Assembly: GCA_016716265.1 (NCBI GenBank)
Contig: JADJWQ010000006.1
Span: forward strand, 3,561,501 to 3,625,500
DNA length: 64,000 bases
Direction of reading: 5' to 3'
DNA from: Planctomycetota bacterium
Lineage (GTDB): Bacteria > Planctomycetota > UBA1135 > UBA2386
The stretch's first letter is position 1. The number at the start of each line of letters is the position of its first letter. A program made the translations under genes and the position numbers. The notes beneath the pieces were generated by a model. It was given only the letters and a program-made list of their open reading frames with translations, was not told the origin of the DNA and searched no databases. Of the stretch, positions 34,826 to 43,064 are shown piece by piece.

Positions 34826-36081
34826 CGGGCACCTCCGGCGGGCAGCACCAGATCCGCGGGGCGACCGAGTTCCGCCGCGATGCGCCGGGTCTCGCGCTGG
34901 CTGCGGGCGATCAGGTCGCCGACCGCGCGAGCCTCGCCACCTGCAGCGTCGCGCACGACGATCGTGCGCTCCGTGCACGAGTAGCACGGATCGCACGCCG
35001 CCAGGGTGATGGTGACGTCGGCGATCGACGCGCCGATGCAGGAGGCCTGGAACGACGCGATGTTCGTGAACGACGGCGCGCGGACCTTCAATCGCTCCGG
35101 CATGTTGGTGCCGTTGCTGCGCACGTAGTGGACGTCCTCACCACGCGGGGCCTCGTAGCGTCCGATACCCTCGCCGGCCGGCACGTGACGAATGCCGAGC
35201 GACAGGTCACCTCCGGGCAGCCGGTCGAACGCCTGGCGCAGGATCTTGATGCTCTCCGCGAGCTCCAGCAGCCGCACGACGGCCTTCGCGAACACGTCGC
35301 CCTCGGGTGCCGTGATCACCTGCCAGTCGAGCTCGCCGTACGCGGCGTACGGATCGTCGCGCCGCACGTCCGTCGCGACCCCCGACGCGCGCGCCGTCGG
35401 GCCGACGACGCCGTAGTCGACGACCTGCTGCGGCGTCAGCACGCCGACGCCGCGCAGCCGCGCGGCGAGCACCGGGTCGTCGAGGACGGCCTCCGTCAGC
35501 ATCCGCACCTGGCCGTCGAGCTCGTCGAGCACGCGGCGTGCTTCGGGCAGATACTCGACACGAAGGTCGCGGCGCACGCCGCCGACCAGCGGGATCGCGG
35601 AGTTCTGGCGGTGGCCGGTCAGCATCTCGAACACGTCGCACACGGGTTCGCGATACTTCCACGCCCACATGAACACGGTGTTGTAGCCGATGAAGTGACC
35701 GGCCAGCCCGACCCACAGCAGGTGGCTGTGCACCCGCTCCAGCTCACCGATGATCGTGCGGATGTAGCGCGCGCGCGGTGGCGGCTCGACACCGAGCAGA
35801 TCCTCGACGGCATTGCAGAAGCACACCGAGTGCGTCACGCTGCAGATCCCGCAGATCCGCTCGAGCAGGATCGGGATCATGTCGTAGGTGCGCTGCTGCG
35901 CGAGGCGCTCGATCCCCTTGTGGATGTAGTCCATCCGGGCATCGACGGCGACGACGCGCTCGCCCTCGACGGTCAGCTCGAAGCCCACCGGCTCCTCGAG
36001 AAGCGGATGGAACGGACCGATCTGCACGACGCTGCGGTCGTCCGCTCCGGCGGCGCGGGGTTCAGTAGTCGAGGTGCTCAC
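34822..36081 (-). CDS. Group 4 [NiFe]-hydrogenase large subunit
   Basis: The protein has 419 residues. All four cysteine ligands of the Ni-Fe centre are present: C77 and C80 in ERICGICSVTHS, C366 and C369 in DPCYSCTER. It is therefore a true hydrogenase and not a NuoD homologue. A ~47-residue tail follows R372, matching the tail cut by HycI-type proteases. Typical group-4 segments include GPFHPLLEEPVGFEL and DYIHKGIERL. It starts at a GTG with a strong ribosome site (GGAGGAG) and overlaps the NuoC-like gene by 20 bases. It catalyses H2 evolution or uptake at the cytoplasmic side. Confidence 0.95.
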   Translation of the reverse strand: MSTSTTEPRAAGADDRSVVQIGPFHPLLEEPVGFELTVEGERVVAVDARMDYIHKGIERLAQQRTYDMIPILLERICGICSVTHSVCFCNAVEDLLGVEPPPRARYIRTIIGELERVHSHLLWVGLAGHFIGYNTVFMWAWKYREPVCDVFEMLTGHRQNSAIPLVGGVRRDLRVEYLPEARRVLDELDGQVRMLTEAVLDDPVLAARLRGVGVLTPQQVVDYGVVGPTARASGVATDVRRDDPYAAYGELDWQVITAPEGDVFAKAVVRLLELAESIKILRQAFDRLPGGDLSLGIRHVPAGEGIGRYEAPRGEDVHYVRSNGTNMPERLKVRAPSFTNIASFQASCIGASIADVTITLAACDPCYSCTERTIVVRDAAGGEARAVGDLIARSQRETRRIAAELGRPADLVLPAGGAR

Positions 36082-36541
36082 CGATCTCCTCCTTGAATGC
36101 CACCGGATCGAAGTCGCGGCGCAGCGGGTGCACGTCGGGGAACGCGGCGGCCTTGACGAGGCGTCTCGGGTCGGGGTGGCCGACGAAGCGGACGCCCGTC
36201 AGGTCGTGCATCTCCCGCTCGATCCAGTTGGCTGCGGGAATGCGTGGCGCGAGCGACGGCACGCTCGGATCCGGTTTCCGGGCCATCACCTTCAGCGTCA
36301 CGACCAGACTCTCGCCGTTGATCGCGAAGTGGTGGAAGACGCCGATCTCCTCGCGCAGATCGAGGACCGTCGACGTCGCGAGCCGGAATCCGGGATGCCA
36401 CGCGCGCAGCTGCTCGAACACCTCGAGCAGCCGCTCGGGTGGAACGCCGACGTAGAGCCGTCGAGGCGACCGGGCGACGCAGTCCACGGCGTCACCGAAG
36501 ATCCGCTGGAGCTCCGTCGCGAGTTCGCTCGCCGTCGTCAT
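36062..36541 (-). CDS. NuoC/HycE-N-like 30 kDa subunit
   Basis: The protein has 159 residues. The complex I 30-kDa motif is recognisable as NWIEREMHDLTGVRFVGHPD, preceded by VTLKVMARKPDPSVPSL. In HycE this domain is fused to the large subunit; here, as in Mbh (MbhK) and Ech, it is separate. It ends inside the large-subunit gene. The 14-base tandem repeats lie directly upstream of its ribosome site. Confidence 0.9.
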   Translation of the reverse strand: MTTASELATELQRIFGDAVDCVARSPRRLYVGVPPERLLEVFEQLRAWHPGFRLATSTVLDLREEIGVFHHFAINGESLVVTLKVMARKPDPSVPSLAPRIPAANWIEREMHDLTGVRFVGHPDPRRLVKAAAFPDVHPLRRDFDPVAFKEEIGEHLDY

Positions 36542-36552
36542 GTCCGCTTCTC

Positions 36553-36608
36553 CTGGTTCCGCGTTACTGATCCTGCGTTACTGCTTCCGCGTTGCTGGTT
36601 CCGGGTTC
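36553..36608. repeat. Four tandem 14-bp repeats upstream of the NuoC-like gene
   Basis: Four consecutive 14-base units, CTGGTTCCGCGTTA, CTGATCCTGCGTTA, CTGCTTCCGCGTTG and CTGGTTCCGGGTTC, fill the gap between the small-subunit and NuoC-like genes. The period is not a multiple of three and no frame is open through it that looks coding. This is the longest non-coding gap inside the operon (102 bases) and is richer in A+T than the genes. Confidence 0.85.
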
Positions 36609-36643
36609 CGTTCTGTGCGAATCTCCGCTCCACGGCTCGGCTC

Positions 36644-37084
36644 TCACAGGCTGCCCAGGAGCTTCACGATGCCCATGACGATCGTCTCGGGCTTCGGGGG
36701 GCACCCCGGCACGTAGACGAACCGCGCGTCCGGATCGACCTCGCGGAGCACCTTGTCCGGGGGACCGCTGACGCTGTAGGCGTCCTTGTAGGCGCCCATG
36801 CTGCAGGCGCAGACGCCGACCATGACGGCGAGGCGCGGCTGGGGCATGTCGAGCCAGGCCTGTTGCAGGACCTCGCGACAGGCCCGCGAGACCGGGCCCG
36901 AGATCAGCATGACGTCCGCGTGCCGTGGACTGCCGACCAGCTTGATGCCGAATCGCTCGACGTCGAAGCGCGGCGTCAGGCAGTCCGCGATCTCGATGTC
37001 GCAGTTGTTGCAGCCCGAGGTCCCCACGTGGAAGACCCAGGGGCTCCGCTTCAGTGCGCGCGTGAAGATCGACTTCGTCAGCAT
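36644..37084 (-). CDS. Group 4 [NiFe]-hydrogenase small subunit (NuoB-like)
   Basis: The protein has 146 residues. The proximal [4Fe-4S] ligands are C25 and C28 in TSGCNNCDIE, C92 or C94 in GVCACSMGAY, and C128 in YVPGCPPKPE. It passes electrons between the ferredoxin subunits and the Ni-Fe site. The motif GPVSRACREVLQQAW is typical of Ech/Mbh/Hyc small subunits. It lies 31 bases downstream of the NuoH-like gene. Confidence 0.94.
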   Translation of the reverse strand: MLTKSIFTRALKRSPWVFHVGTSGCNNCDIEIADCLTPRFDVERFGIKLVGSPRHADVMLISGPVSRACREVLQQAWLDMPQPRLAVMVGVCACSMGAYKDAYSVSGPPDKVLREVDPDARFVYVPGCPPKPETIVMGIVKLLGSL

Positions 37085-37115
37085 CGCCTTGACCCCAGCG
37101 TCATCAGCCCCAGCG

Positions 37116-38081
37116 TCAGTAACCCAAACGGGCCGCCAGCAGGGCCACGAGCGCGACCAGCGCGACCGGCCCCCAGAAGAACCGCAATGCCTGGTCGATG
37201 CGCACACGCGGATTGGTGTTCTCGACCAGCACGACGACCACGACGATCGCCAACACCTTGCCGGCGAATGCGAGCACACCCCAGACCGTCGCCGTCAGAC
37301 CACCCCAGAACACCAGGACGAGCAGCGCGGGCAGCGTCGCGAGCTGCAGGGCGTGCGCGAGCTTGAACAAGCCGAGGCCGACGCCTCCGTACTCCAGCAG
37401 CGCACCCTCGCCGATCTCGGTCTCCGCTTCGGCGACGTCGAACGGCACCCTGCCGAGCTTGGCCTGCACGCAGATGATCGCCGCCAGGAAGGCGAGCAGC
37501 CCGGACGGCCTCGCCAGCACGCTGCCGACCTGCTGCTGGAACGCCAGGATCCCCTCCAGGGACAGCGTCCCCGCACTGACCTGTGCGCCGTCGACGTCGC
37601 GCACCTGGAACGCCGCGACGAGCAACGCGGCGACGAACGGCAGCTCGTAGCCGAGCAGCAGCTTGACGTCCCGGCTCGCACCGATCGCCGCGAGCGGATT
37701 GCCGGACGCGCTCGCACCGAGGATCAGCGCGAGGCTCGGCATCGCCAGCAGATAGAGGACGACGATCAGATCGCCCACCGGGCGCTCGGCCAGGCCGAGC
37801 AGCGGCAGCCAGACCAGCGACGCCGCGACGCCGGCGCCCGCGAACGCGACCAGCGGCATCGCCAGGAATGCCCGCGGTACGCTGTCCGCGGGCAGGATGG
37901 TCTCCTTGCCGAACAGCTTGACGACGTCCCAGAACGGCTGTGCGAGCGGCGGTCCCTTCCGCCACTGCACGAGCGCAGTGACCTTGCGCTCGAGCCAGAC
38001 GAGCACGAGACCGAGCGTCACCGAGAACAGCACGCCGGGGAAGACCAGCAGGTGGAAGACCCATTCCGCGATCGCGCCCAT
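37116..38081 (-). CDS. NuoH/HycD-like membrane subunit
   Basis: The protein has 321 residues, about eight helices. Family segments are VWLERKVTALVQWRKGPPLA, VKLFGKETILPADS, AKLGRVPFDVAEAETEIGEG and LLEYGGVGLGLFKLAHAL, with the conserved glutamates. This subunit anchors the soluble hydrogenase arm and links it to the ion channels. I chose the ATG at 38081 because GGAGGTG sits just upstream; a GTG further up (38099) would overlap the preceding stop. Confidence 0.94.
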   Translation of the reverse strand: MGAIAEWVFHLLVFPGVLFSVTLGLVLVWLERKVTALVQWRKGPPLAQPFWDVVKLFGKETILPADSVPRAFLAMPLVAFAGAGVAASLVWLPLLGLAERPVGDLIVVLYLLAMPSLALILGASASGNPLAAIGASRDVKLLLGYELPFVAALLVAAFQVRDVDGAQVSAGTLSLEGILAFQQQVGSVLARPSGLLAFLAAIICVQAKLGRVPFDVAEAETEIGEGALLEYGGVGLGLFKLAHALQLATLPALLVLVFWGGLTATVWGVLAFAGKVLAIVVVVVLVENTNPRVRIDQALRFFWGPVALVALVALLAARLGY

Positions 38082-38095
38082 GTCACCTCCGTCGG

Positions 38096-38785
38096 TCACG
38101 AGAACCGCAGCCGCATGTCTTCCAGCGAGCGCAGGTTGTCCTTCGCCCGCTGGTCGTTCGGATTGATCTCGAGGACCTTCTGGAACTCGTCGATCGCGGA
38201 GTCGAGGTTGCCCTTGCGGAACCAGGCGATCCCCGAGTGGTAGTGCGCGACGCAGGAGCGCGGATTGCGTTCGAGTACGCGGGCGAACGCCGCGAGCGTC
38301 TGGTCGTGGTCGCCCTGCTGCGCGGCCGCGAGGCCGAGGTGGTACCAGCCGACGGTGAAGTCGGGGGCGATCTCCAGGAGCTGCCGCCAGGCCTGCATCG
38401 CGTCCTCCACCTGGCCGCGGTGCAGGTAGGCGAGGCCGAGCCAGTAGCGCGCGGTCACCCAGCGCGGGTCGAGCTCGATCACCTCCCGGAACTGCGCGAT
38501 GGCCTCCGGGACGCGCGCGGAGCGGTAGTAGTTCAGCCCGAGGCCATAGTGGCCCCCCGGAAACCCCGGCAGCAGCTCGACCACGCGACCGAACACCCGG
38601 ATCGCCTGCTGTAGCTGCCCGGTGCAGCTGTAGAGATTGCCGAGGTGCACCATGACCTCGGGTCGCTCGGCCAGCTCGAGCGCCCGCTCGTAGCCCGCGA
38701 TCGCCTCGTCGATGTGACCGTGATGCTCGAGATCCGTGGCCTCACGGAGGACCGCCGCGATGTCGGTGTTCTCGCTCTGTACCAT
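38096..38785 (-). CDS. TPR protein embedded in the hydrogenase operon
   Basis: The protein has 229 residues made almost entirely of about six tetratricopeptide repeats (for example AIAGYERALELAERPEVMVHLGNL; AIDEFQKVLEINPNDQRAKDNL). No signal peptide or membrane helix is seen, so it should be cytoplasmic. It has its own good ribosome site (GGAGGG) and sits between the four-cluster ferredoxin and NuoH-like genes. TPR proteins are not standard subunits of Hyc, Ech or Mbh. I infer an assembly or docking factor for the peripheral module. Confidence 0.9.
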   Translation of the reverse strand: MVQSENTDIAAVLREATDLEHHGHIDEAIAGYERALELAERPEVMVHLGNLYSCTGQLQQAIRVFGRVVELLPGFPGGHYGLGLNYYRSARVPEAIAQFREVIELDPRWVTARYWLGLAYLHRGQVEDAMQAWRQLLEIAPDFTVGWYHLGLAAAQQGDHDQTLAAFARVLERNPRSCVAHYHSGIAWFRKGNLDSAIDEFQKVLEINPNDQRAKDNLRSLEDMRLRFS

Positions 38786-38787
38786 GC

Positions 38788-39291
38788 TCAAGCCCTCCTG
38801 GTCGTGCCGCGCGAGCGGATTCGTCCGCCCACGTACTCCGGCGTGCCGACGGTCTCCTCCAGCTCCACGAACGACAGCGCCCCCGACGTGCACGAAGCGA
38901 CGCAGCGCGGCACGCCACCGGCGACGACGCGATCGACGCACAGATCGCACTTCGGGGACACGTGCCGCACGAACTCGTCGCCGATCGCCCCGAACGGACA
39001 CGCGAACGAACACGAGCGGCAGCCGATGCACAGCACCTCGGCTCGCCGGACGAAGCCGTGCTCCTCGCGATACAGCGCGCCCGTCGGACACGCTTCGACG
39101 CACGCGGCATGCTCGCAATGCCGGCAGTGCACCGGCAGGACCGCGGCATCGGCGACCACGCCGGGCACGAGGTTGGTCTGGCCGTGATGGCCGACGTGGC
39201 AGGCGGCTCCGCAGGCGCGGCAGCCGGTGCACCGGTCGAGGTCCAGGACGATGCGCTTCGTGACCTTCCGTTCGCTGATCGCGCTGGTCAT
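38788..39291 (-). CDS. Polyferredoxin subunit with four [4Fe-4S] clusters (HycB/HydN-like)
   Basis: The protein has 167 residues. The cysteine motifs are CTGCRACGAACHVGH, CRHCEHAACVEACPTG, CIGCRSCSFACPFG, and CDLCVDRV with a later CVASC. That makes four clusters, the HycB/DmsB/FdhB arrangement. Such subunits carry electrons between a molybdopterin-type catalytic subunit and a membrane complex. The ATG overlaps the stop of the molybdopterin-fold gene, and GGAGG lies just upstream. Confidence 0.93.
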   Translation of the reverse strand: MTSAISERKVTKRIVLDLDRCTGCRACGAACHVGHHGQTNLVPGVVADAAVLPVHCRHCEHAACVEACPTGALYREEHGFVRRAEVLCIGCRSCSFACPFGAIGDEFVRHVSPKCDLCVDRVVAGGVPRCVASCTSGALSFVELEETVGTPEYVGGRIRSRGTTRRA

Positions 39292-41144
39292 GGCTGGCCT
39301 CCGTCGACCCGCTCCACCGACACCCGCACCGGATCGAGGGCGATCTGTCGCAGGGCCGGATCGAGCCGCCAGCGCAGCAGATCGCGGACCCCGGGCTCGC
39401 TGCCGGGCGCGAGCACGACGTGCCTCGGGAGGCGCGGCTCGGTCCGGACGGCGAGCACGACTTCGGCACCGGGACTGCGCAGCCGCACCTGGTCGCCGGT
39501 GCGGACGCCCAGCTCGGCCGCGTCCTCCACTGCCAGCGACACCTCCGGCCGCGGCGTGTCGTGCTGCGGCCACGAAAGGTGTCGCGTCCACGAGCCGTCG
39601 CCGGATTGCGCCGGGTCGGCGCGCCCGAGCAGCAGATGCGTGCCGACCTCGCGTCCGGTGTGCTCGCGCTCCTGCAGCCGCAGGAACAGGTCGAGATCCG
39701 CGAACAGCCCGCCGCCGGACTTCTGCTCCAGCGCGCCGGGCCGCTGCTCCGGCTCCGGAACGCGGCGGATCGCGGCTCCGCCGAGCATCCGCCGCTCGAG
39801 CTCGCCGATGAGGAACGCCTCGGTCCGGGCTTCGCCCGGGGGGCGAAGCGCGACGCCGAGCTCCAGATCGGCGCCGAAGGCATTGGTGAAGTGGCCGTGC
39901 TTCTCACCTGCGACGCACGCCGGCAGCACGAAGTCCGCGCGGTGGGTCGCACGATTCGGGAGCACGTCGGCGGCGACCAACAAGTCGAGCCGGCCGAGCG
40001 CGGACCGCGCGAGGTGGCCGGGCGTCGCCGCGATCGGGTCCAGCCCGAACAGCAGCAGCGCGCGTAGCTCGCCGGTCAGCGCGGCCTCGAGCATCTCGGG
40101 GCCGGTCAGGCCGGCGCGATCGGGATAGCCCTCCGCGCGCAACGCGCGCCGGACCCCGACCGCGTTCGCCCCCTGCGGGACGGCCAGCAGCCGGCTGTCG
40201 GTGACCGCGGCGAGCATCGCCGCGAGTCCGGCAGCGAGGTCGGGCCGCGCGCGGTCCGCGAAGCCGACACCGATCAGGATCGCCGTGCCGGGGCGCTCGG
40301 CGAGCGCGTCGACGAGCGACGCGACCGCATCGCGTCGCAGTGCCGCAGCCCGCTCGAGCGTCGCGATGCCGATCGCGTCCAGACCGTCGAGCGCGGACTG
40401 CCGCCAGGGGACACCCCGGCCATGCCCGCCGAGCAGCGCCACGTGCAACATCAGCGCCAATGCCGCAGTCTCACCGCCCGGGGCACACCGGAGGTCCGGC
40501 TTGCCGAACCAGGTCGTCCGACTGCGCGCACCGGCGAGCGTGCCGAGGAGGTTCTGGCGCCGGTCGTAGCGCGCGTCGAGCACGGGCTTCGCGAGGCACG
40601 GCGCCAGCGTCAGCACGTCGCCGACGCACAGCATCGCGGTGGCCCCGGCGAGCTGCTCGATCCGTTCGACGCGCTCGACGCTGACGCCGGCGCGCTCGAT
40701 CCCGCCGAGCAGCGCCTGATCCTCGGGCAACCCCGAGTCGACATTGGGGACGTCGAGCAGCCGTGCGAAGCGGGCGACCCGCTCGGCATCCTCGTTGGAG
40801 AGGCTCGGCGCGAGCCACAGGCCGACGGACCCAGGCCCGGACTCGCGCCGGATCGCGCCGAGCCGCGCCGCGATCTCGTCGAGCGCCTTCGACCAGGTGA
40901 CCTCCTGCAGCACGCCGGCGGCATCGCGCATGCGCGGCGACTCGAACCGTCGCGGGTGGGAGCACAGCTCGAGCGACAGGTTGCCACAGCCGCAGAGCGA
41001 GCCGCGGTTGAAGGCGCCCTCGGTGTCGTAGTCGAGCGTCGGCAGCGTGGGCTCGCCGACATAGGGGCCGTGGCCCGCCGAACGGATCAGCAGGGTGCAG
41101 CCCATCGAGCAGAACGGGCAGATGCTGCGAACGGCGTCCGTCAT
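39288..41144 (-). CDS. Molybdopterin oxidoreductase-fold subunit (NuoG/FdhA-like), catalytic residue missing
   Basis: The protein has 618 residues. The N-terminal [4Fe-4S] motif is C9-C12-C16 with C51 (ICPFCSMGC; GSLCGCGN). Domains typical of the MopB family follow (SKALDEIAARLGAIRRESGP; FVLPACVAGEKHGHFTNAFG), with a C-terminal beta-barrel domain (TGDQVRLRSPGAEVVLAV). Where formate dehydrogenases have NVDxCARxC/U-H, it reads PNVDSGLPEDQALLG, so neither Cys nor Sec nor the following His is present. It is also shorter than FdhF. I therefore call it a structural or electron-transfer subunit like NuoG and do not call it formate dehydrogenase. Cofactor binding is uncertain. Confidence 0.85.
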   Translation of the reverse strand: MTDAVRSICPFCSMGCTLLIRSAGHGPYVGEPTLPTLDYDTEGAFNRGSLCGCGNLSLELCSHPRRFESPRMRDAAGVLQEVTWSKALDEIAARLGAIRRESGPGSVGLWLAPSLSNEDAERVARFARLLDVPNVDSGLPEDQALLGGIERAGVSVERVERIEQLAGATAMLCVGDVLTLAPCLAKPVLDARYDRRQNLLGTLAGARSRTTWFGKPDLRCAPGGETAALALMLHVALLGGHGRGVPWRQSALDGLDAIGIATLERAAALRRDAVASLVDALAERPGTAILIGVGFADRARPDLAAGLAAMLAAVTDSRLLAVPQGANAVGVRRALRAEGYPDRAGLTGPEMLEAALTGELRALLLFGLDPIAATPGHLARSALGRLDLLVAADVLPNRATHRADFVLPACVAGEKHGHFTNAFGADLELGVALRPPGEARTEAFLIGELERRMLGGAAIRRVPEPEQRPGALEQKSGGGLFADLDLFLRLQEREHTGREVGTHLLLGRADPAQSGDGSWTRHLSWPQHDTPRPEVSLAVEDAAELGVRTGDQVRLRSPGAEVVLAVRTEPRLPRHVVLAPGSEPGVRDLLRWRLDPALRQIALDPVRVSVERVDGGQP

Positions 41145-41148
41145 CCGA

Positions 41149-41976
41149 CTACCCCAGCGCGTACGGAATGTCCTCGATGTCCGCGTAGCACAGGTCCGGA
41201 CCGTCCTTGCACAGGTAGTACGGGCCGATGTTGCACCGCCCGCACAGCCCCATGCCGCAGGACATGCTGCGGTTCATCGACAGGTAGATGCGCTCCGCCG
41301 GGAAGCCGATGTCGCGCAGCTTCCAGGCGACGAACTTCAACATCACCTCGGGGCCGCAGGACACCGCGTAGGTGGTCGCCGGGTCGAGGTCGAGGTCGTC
41401 GAGCAGCGTCGTGACGAGCCCGACGTGGCCGTCCCAGTCGTCGTGGGGCCGGTCGATCGTCGCGCGGAACGTCACGCGGTCGCGCCGCGCCCAGTCGTCG
41501 TACTGCCGGCGGAAGCACAGCTCGGCGGGGCTGCGCGCTCCGTACTGGATCGACACCCGGCGGGCCGACTGGGGGTCCGCGAACAGGTGGTGCAGCAGCG
41601 ACCGCAGCGGCGCGAGACCCACGCCACCGCCGACCACGAGCACGTCCTGGCCGGGGAAGCGACGGACCGGATAGCCGCGGCCGAACGGACCGCGCAGCCC
41701 GAGCCGCGCACCCGGCTCGAGGCGGTGCAGCGCGTCGGTCACGAGCCCGGTGCGCAGCACGGTGATCTCGATCCGCTCGGGTTCCTGCGGCGACGACGAC
41801 GGCGTGAACGGCGCCTCGCCGAGCCCCGGTAGCTCGAGCTGCACGAACTGGCCGGCCCGGAACCGCAGCGGGCGGGCCGGGCGCAGCACGAAGGTCCGGA
41901 TCGTCGGCGTCTCGACGATCACGTCGAGGAGCTCCGCCGCCACCGGCACGAAGTGGTTCGTCGCGTCATTCGACAT
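41149..41976 (-). CDS. FAD/NAD(P)H-binding subunit (HydG/AsrB-like)
   Basis: The protein has 275 residues. Order of domains: FAD-binding ferredoxin-reductase type (residues ~10-105, FRAGQFVQLELPGLGEAPFT), NAD(P)-binding (VLVVGGGVGLAPLRSLLHHL), then a C-terminal [2Fe-2S] motif MSCGMGLCGRCNIGPYYLC. Pyrococcus sulfhydrogenase gamma, sulfite reductase AsrB and dihydroorotate dehydrogenase PyrK share this form. It should exchange electrons with NADH or NADPH. The ATG at 41976 has a ribosome site (GAGGTG); a TTG two codons upstream is less likely. It overlaps the HydB-like gene by 11 bases. Confidence 0.92.
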   Translation of the reverse strand: MSNDATNHFVPVAAELLDVIVETPTIRTFVLRPARPLRFRAGQFVQLELPGLGEAPFTPSSSPQEPERIEITVLRTGLVTDALHRLEPGARLGLRGPFGRGYPVRRFPGQDVLVVGGGVGLAPLRSLLHHLFADPQSARRVSIQYGARSPAELCFRRQYDDWARRDRVTFRATIDRPHDDWDGHVGLVTTLLDDLDLDPATTYAVSCGPEVMLKFVAWKLRDIGFPAERIYLSMNRSMSCGMGLCGRCNIGPYYLCKDGPDLCYADIEDIPYALG

Positions 41977-43027
41977 CGGCAAGCACCTCGCTCGGCATCC
42001 ACTCGGTCTCCAGGCGGCGCAGGCAGGCCCGCTTGTCGATGCGACCCATGCACGCGTCGATGCAACGACCGCATCCGGTGCACGCGGTCATGCCCCAGTT
42101 GCGGGGGAAGGACACGAACTTGTGGAAGTAGTGGTTCTTGAACCGCTCGACGAGCTGCAGCCGCGGCGTCCCGCCGCCCGCCATGCGTGCGTAGCCGGCG
42201 TGGAAGCAGGAGTCCCACTGGCTGAACCGCACGGCGCCCGCACCCTCGGCGCGGTCGAACAGCAGGAAGCAGTGACACGTCGGGCACACGATGTTGCACG
42301 CGTTGCACTCGACGCAGGTCGCCGCGAGCCGCCCCCAGATGCGCGTGCGGAGCTGCTTCTCGATGGACGTCTCGAACGGGTCGTGGGTCGCGTACTGCTC
42401 GTTCTGGGCGATGATGCGCTCCTGCAGCGCCGCGCGAATCTCGTCGCGTTCGGCGGTCTGTGCCCGCGTCGGCGGGGGCGCGTCGGGCAACGCCGCCTCG
42501 AGCACCTCCTGGCCACGCTCCGAGCCGGCCACGAGGATGAAGCCACCGTCGACCGGGCTGAGCGACAGGTCGTAGCCATCGCGCGGCCAGGGCTGCTCGC
42601 CGAACATCGTGCAGAAGCAGCTCGGCGCGGCGTCGCTGCAGTCACCGGCGACGATGAAGTTCTGCTCGCGCGCCGCACACCAGGCGGGCTCCTTGAAGTC
42701 ATGCTCGCGCAGCACGCGGTCGAGGATCGCGAGCGCACGCAGGTCGCAGGCCTTCGCACCGAACACCGCGCGCGGCCTCGGCACGGGGCCCGGCACCGGT
42801 CCATCGCGGGTCCACCGCGACAGGATCTTCCCGGACTGGAACCACAGCGGCTTCAGCGAGTCCGGCAGGCGGAACGCGTTCCACGCTGGCGGCGGGCGGT
42901 CTCCGACCGCCTCGGACAGCCGCGCCAGGACCAGCTTTCCGTCGACCTCGCGCGGCGCGAAGAGATCGAACTGGCTCGCGAGTGCGTCCGCGAGCCGAAC
43001 GACTCCGTCGGATGCGACGAACCTCAC
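41966..43027 (-). CDS. Iron-sulfur subunit, HydB/AsrA-like
   Basis: The protein has 353 residues. It has the HydB/AsrA N-terminal domain (AVFGAKACDLRALAILDRVL; EQNFIVAGDCSDAAPSCFC) and two C-terminal [4Fe-4S] motifs, CVECNACNIVCPTCHC and CTGCGRCIDACMGR. In sulfhydrogenases it links the HydG flavoprotein to the hydrogenase. I chose the GTG at 43027 because GGAGG lies seven bases upstream and RFVASDGVVRLAD begins the conserved part. It is the first gene of the hydrogenase operon. The long in-frame extension upstream lies in the leader and is not conserved-looking. Confidence 0.9.
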   Translation of the reverse strand: MRFVASDGVVRLADALASQFDLFAPREVDGKLVLARLSEAVGDRPPPAWNAFRLPDSLKPLWFQSGKILSRWTRDGPVPGPVPRPRAVFGAKACDLRALAILDRVLREHDFKEPAWCAAREQNFIVAGDCSDAAPSCFCTMFGEQPWPRDGYDLSLSPVDGGFILVAGSERGQEVLEAALPDAPPPTRAQTAERDEIRAALQERIIAQNEQYATHDPFETSIEKQLRTRIWGRLAATCVECNACNIVCPTCHCFLLFDRAEGAGAVRFSQWDSCFHAGYARMAGGGTPRLQLVERFKNHYFHKFVSFPRNWGMTACTGCGRCIDACMGRIDKRACLRRLETEWMPSEVLADVE

Positions 43028-43042
43028 GTCGACACCTCCGGG

Positions 43043-43064
43043 ACGGCCGGAGTGGCCCGGCCGT
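43043..43064 (-). other. Leader hairpin just upstream of the operon start codon
   Basis: A perfect 8-bp stem (ACGGCCGG / CCGGCCGT) with a 6-base loop ends about five bases before the GGAGG ribosome site of the HydB-like gene. In the leader RNA it could limit ribosome access or protect the message. On the plus strand it is followed by TTT, so a terminator for plus-strand transcripts is an alternative. Confidence 0.5.

Noticed and set aside
39288..41144. Formate dehydrogenase alpha subunit, making the cluster a formate hydrogenlyase
   Set aside because: The Cys/Sec and neighbouring His are missing and the protein is short; the head of the operon carries an NAD(P)H-type flavoprotein. A NuoG-like role fits better.
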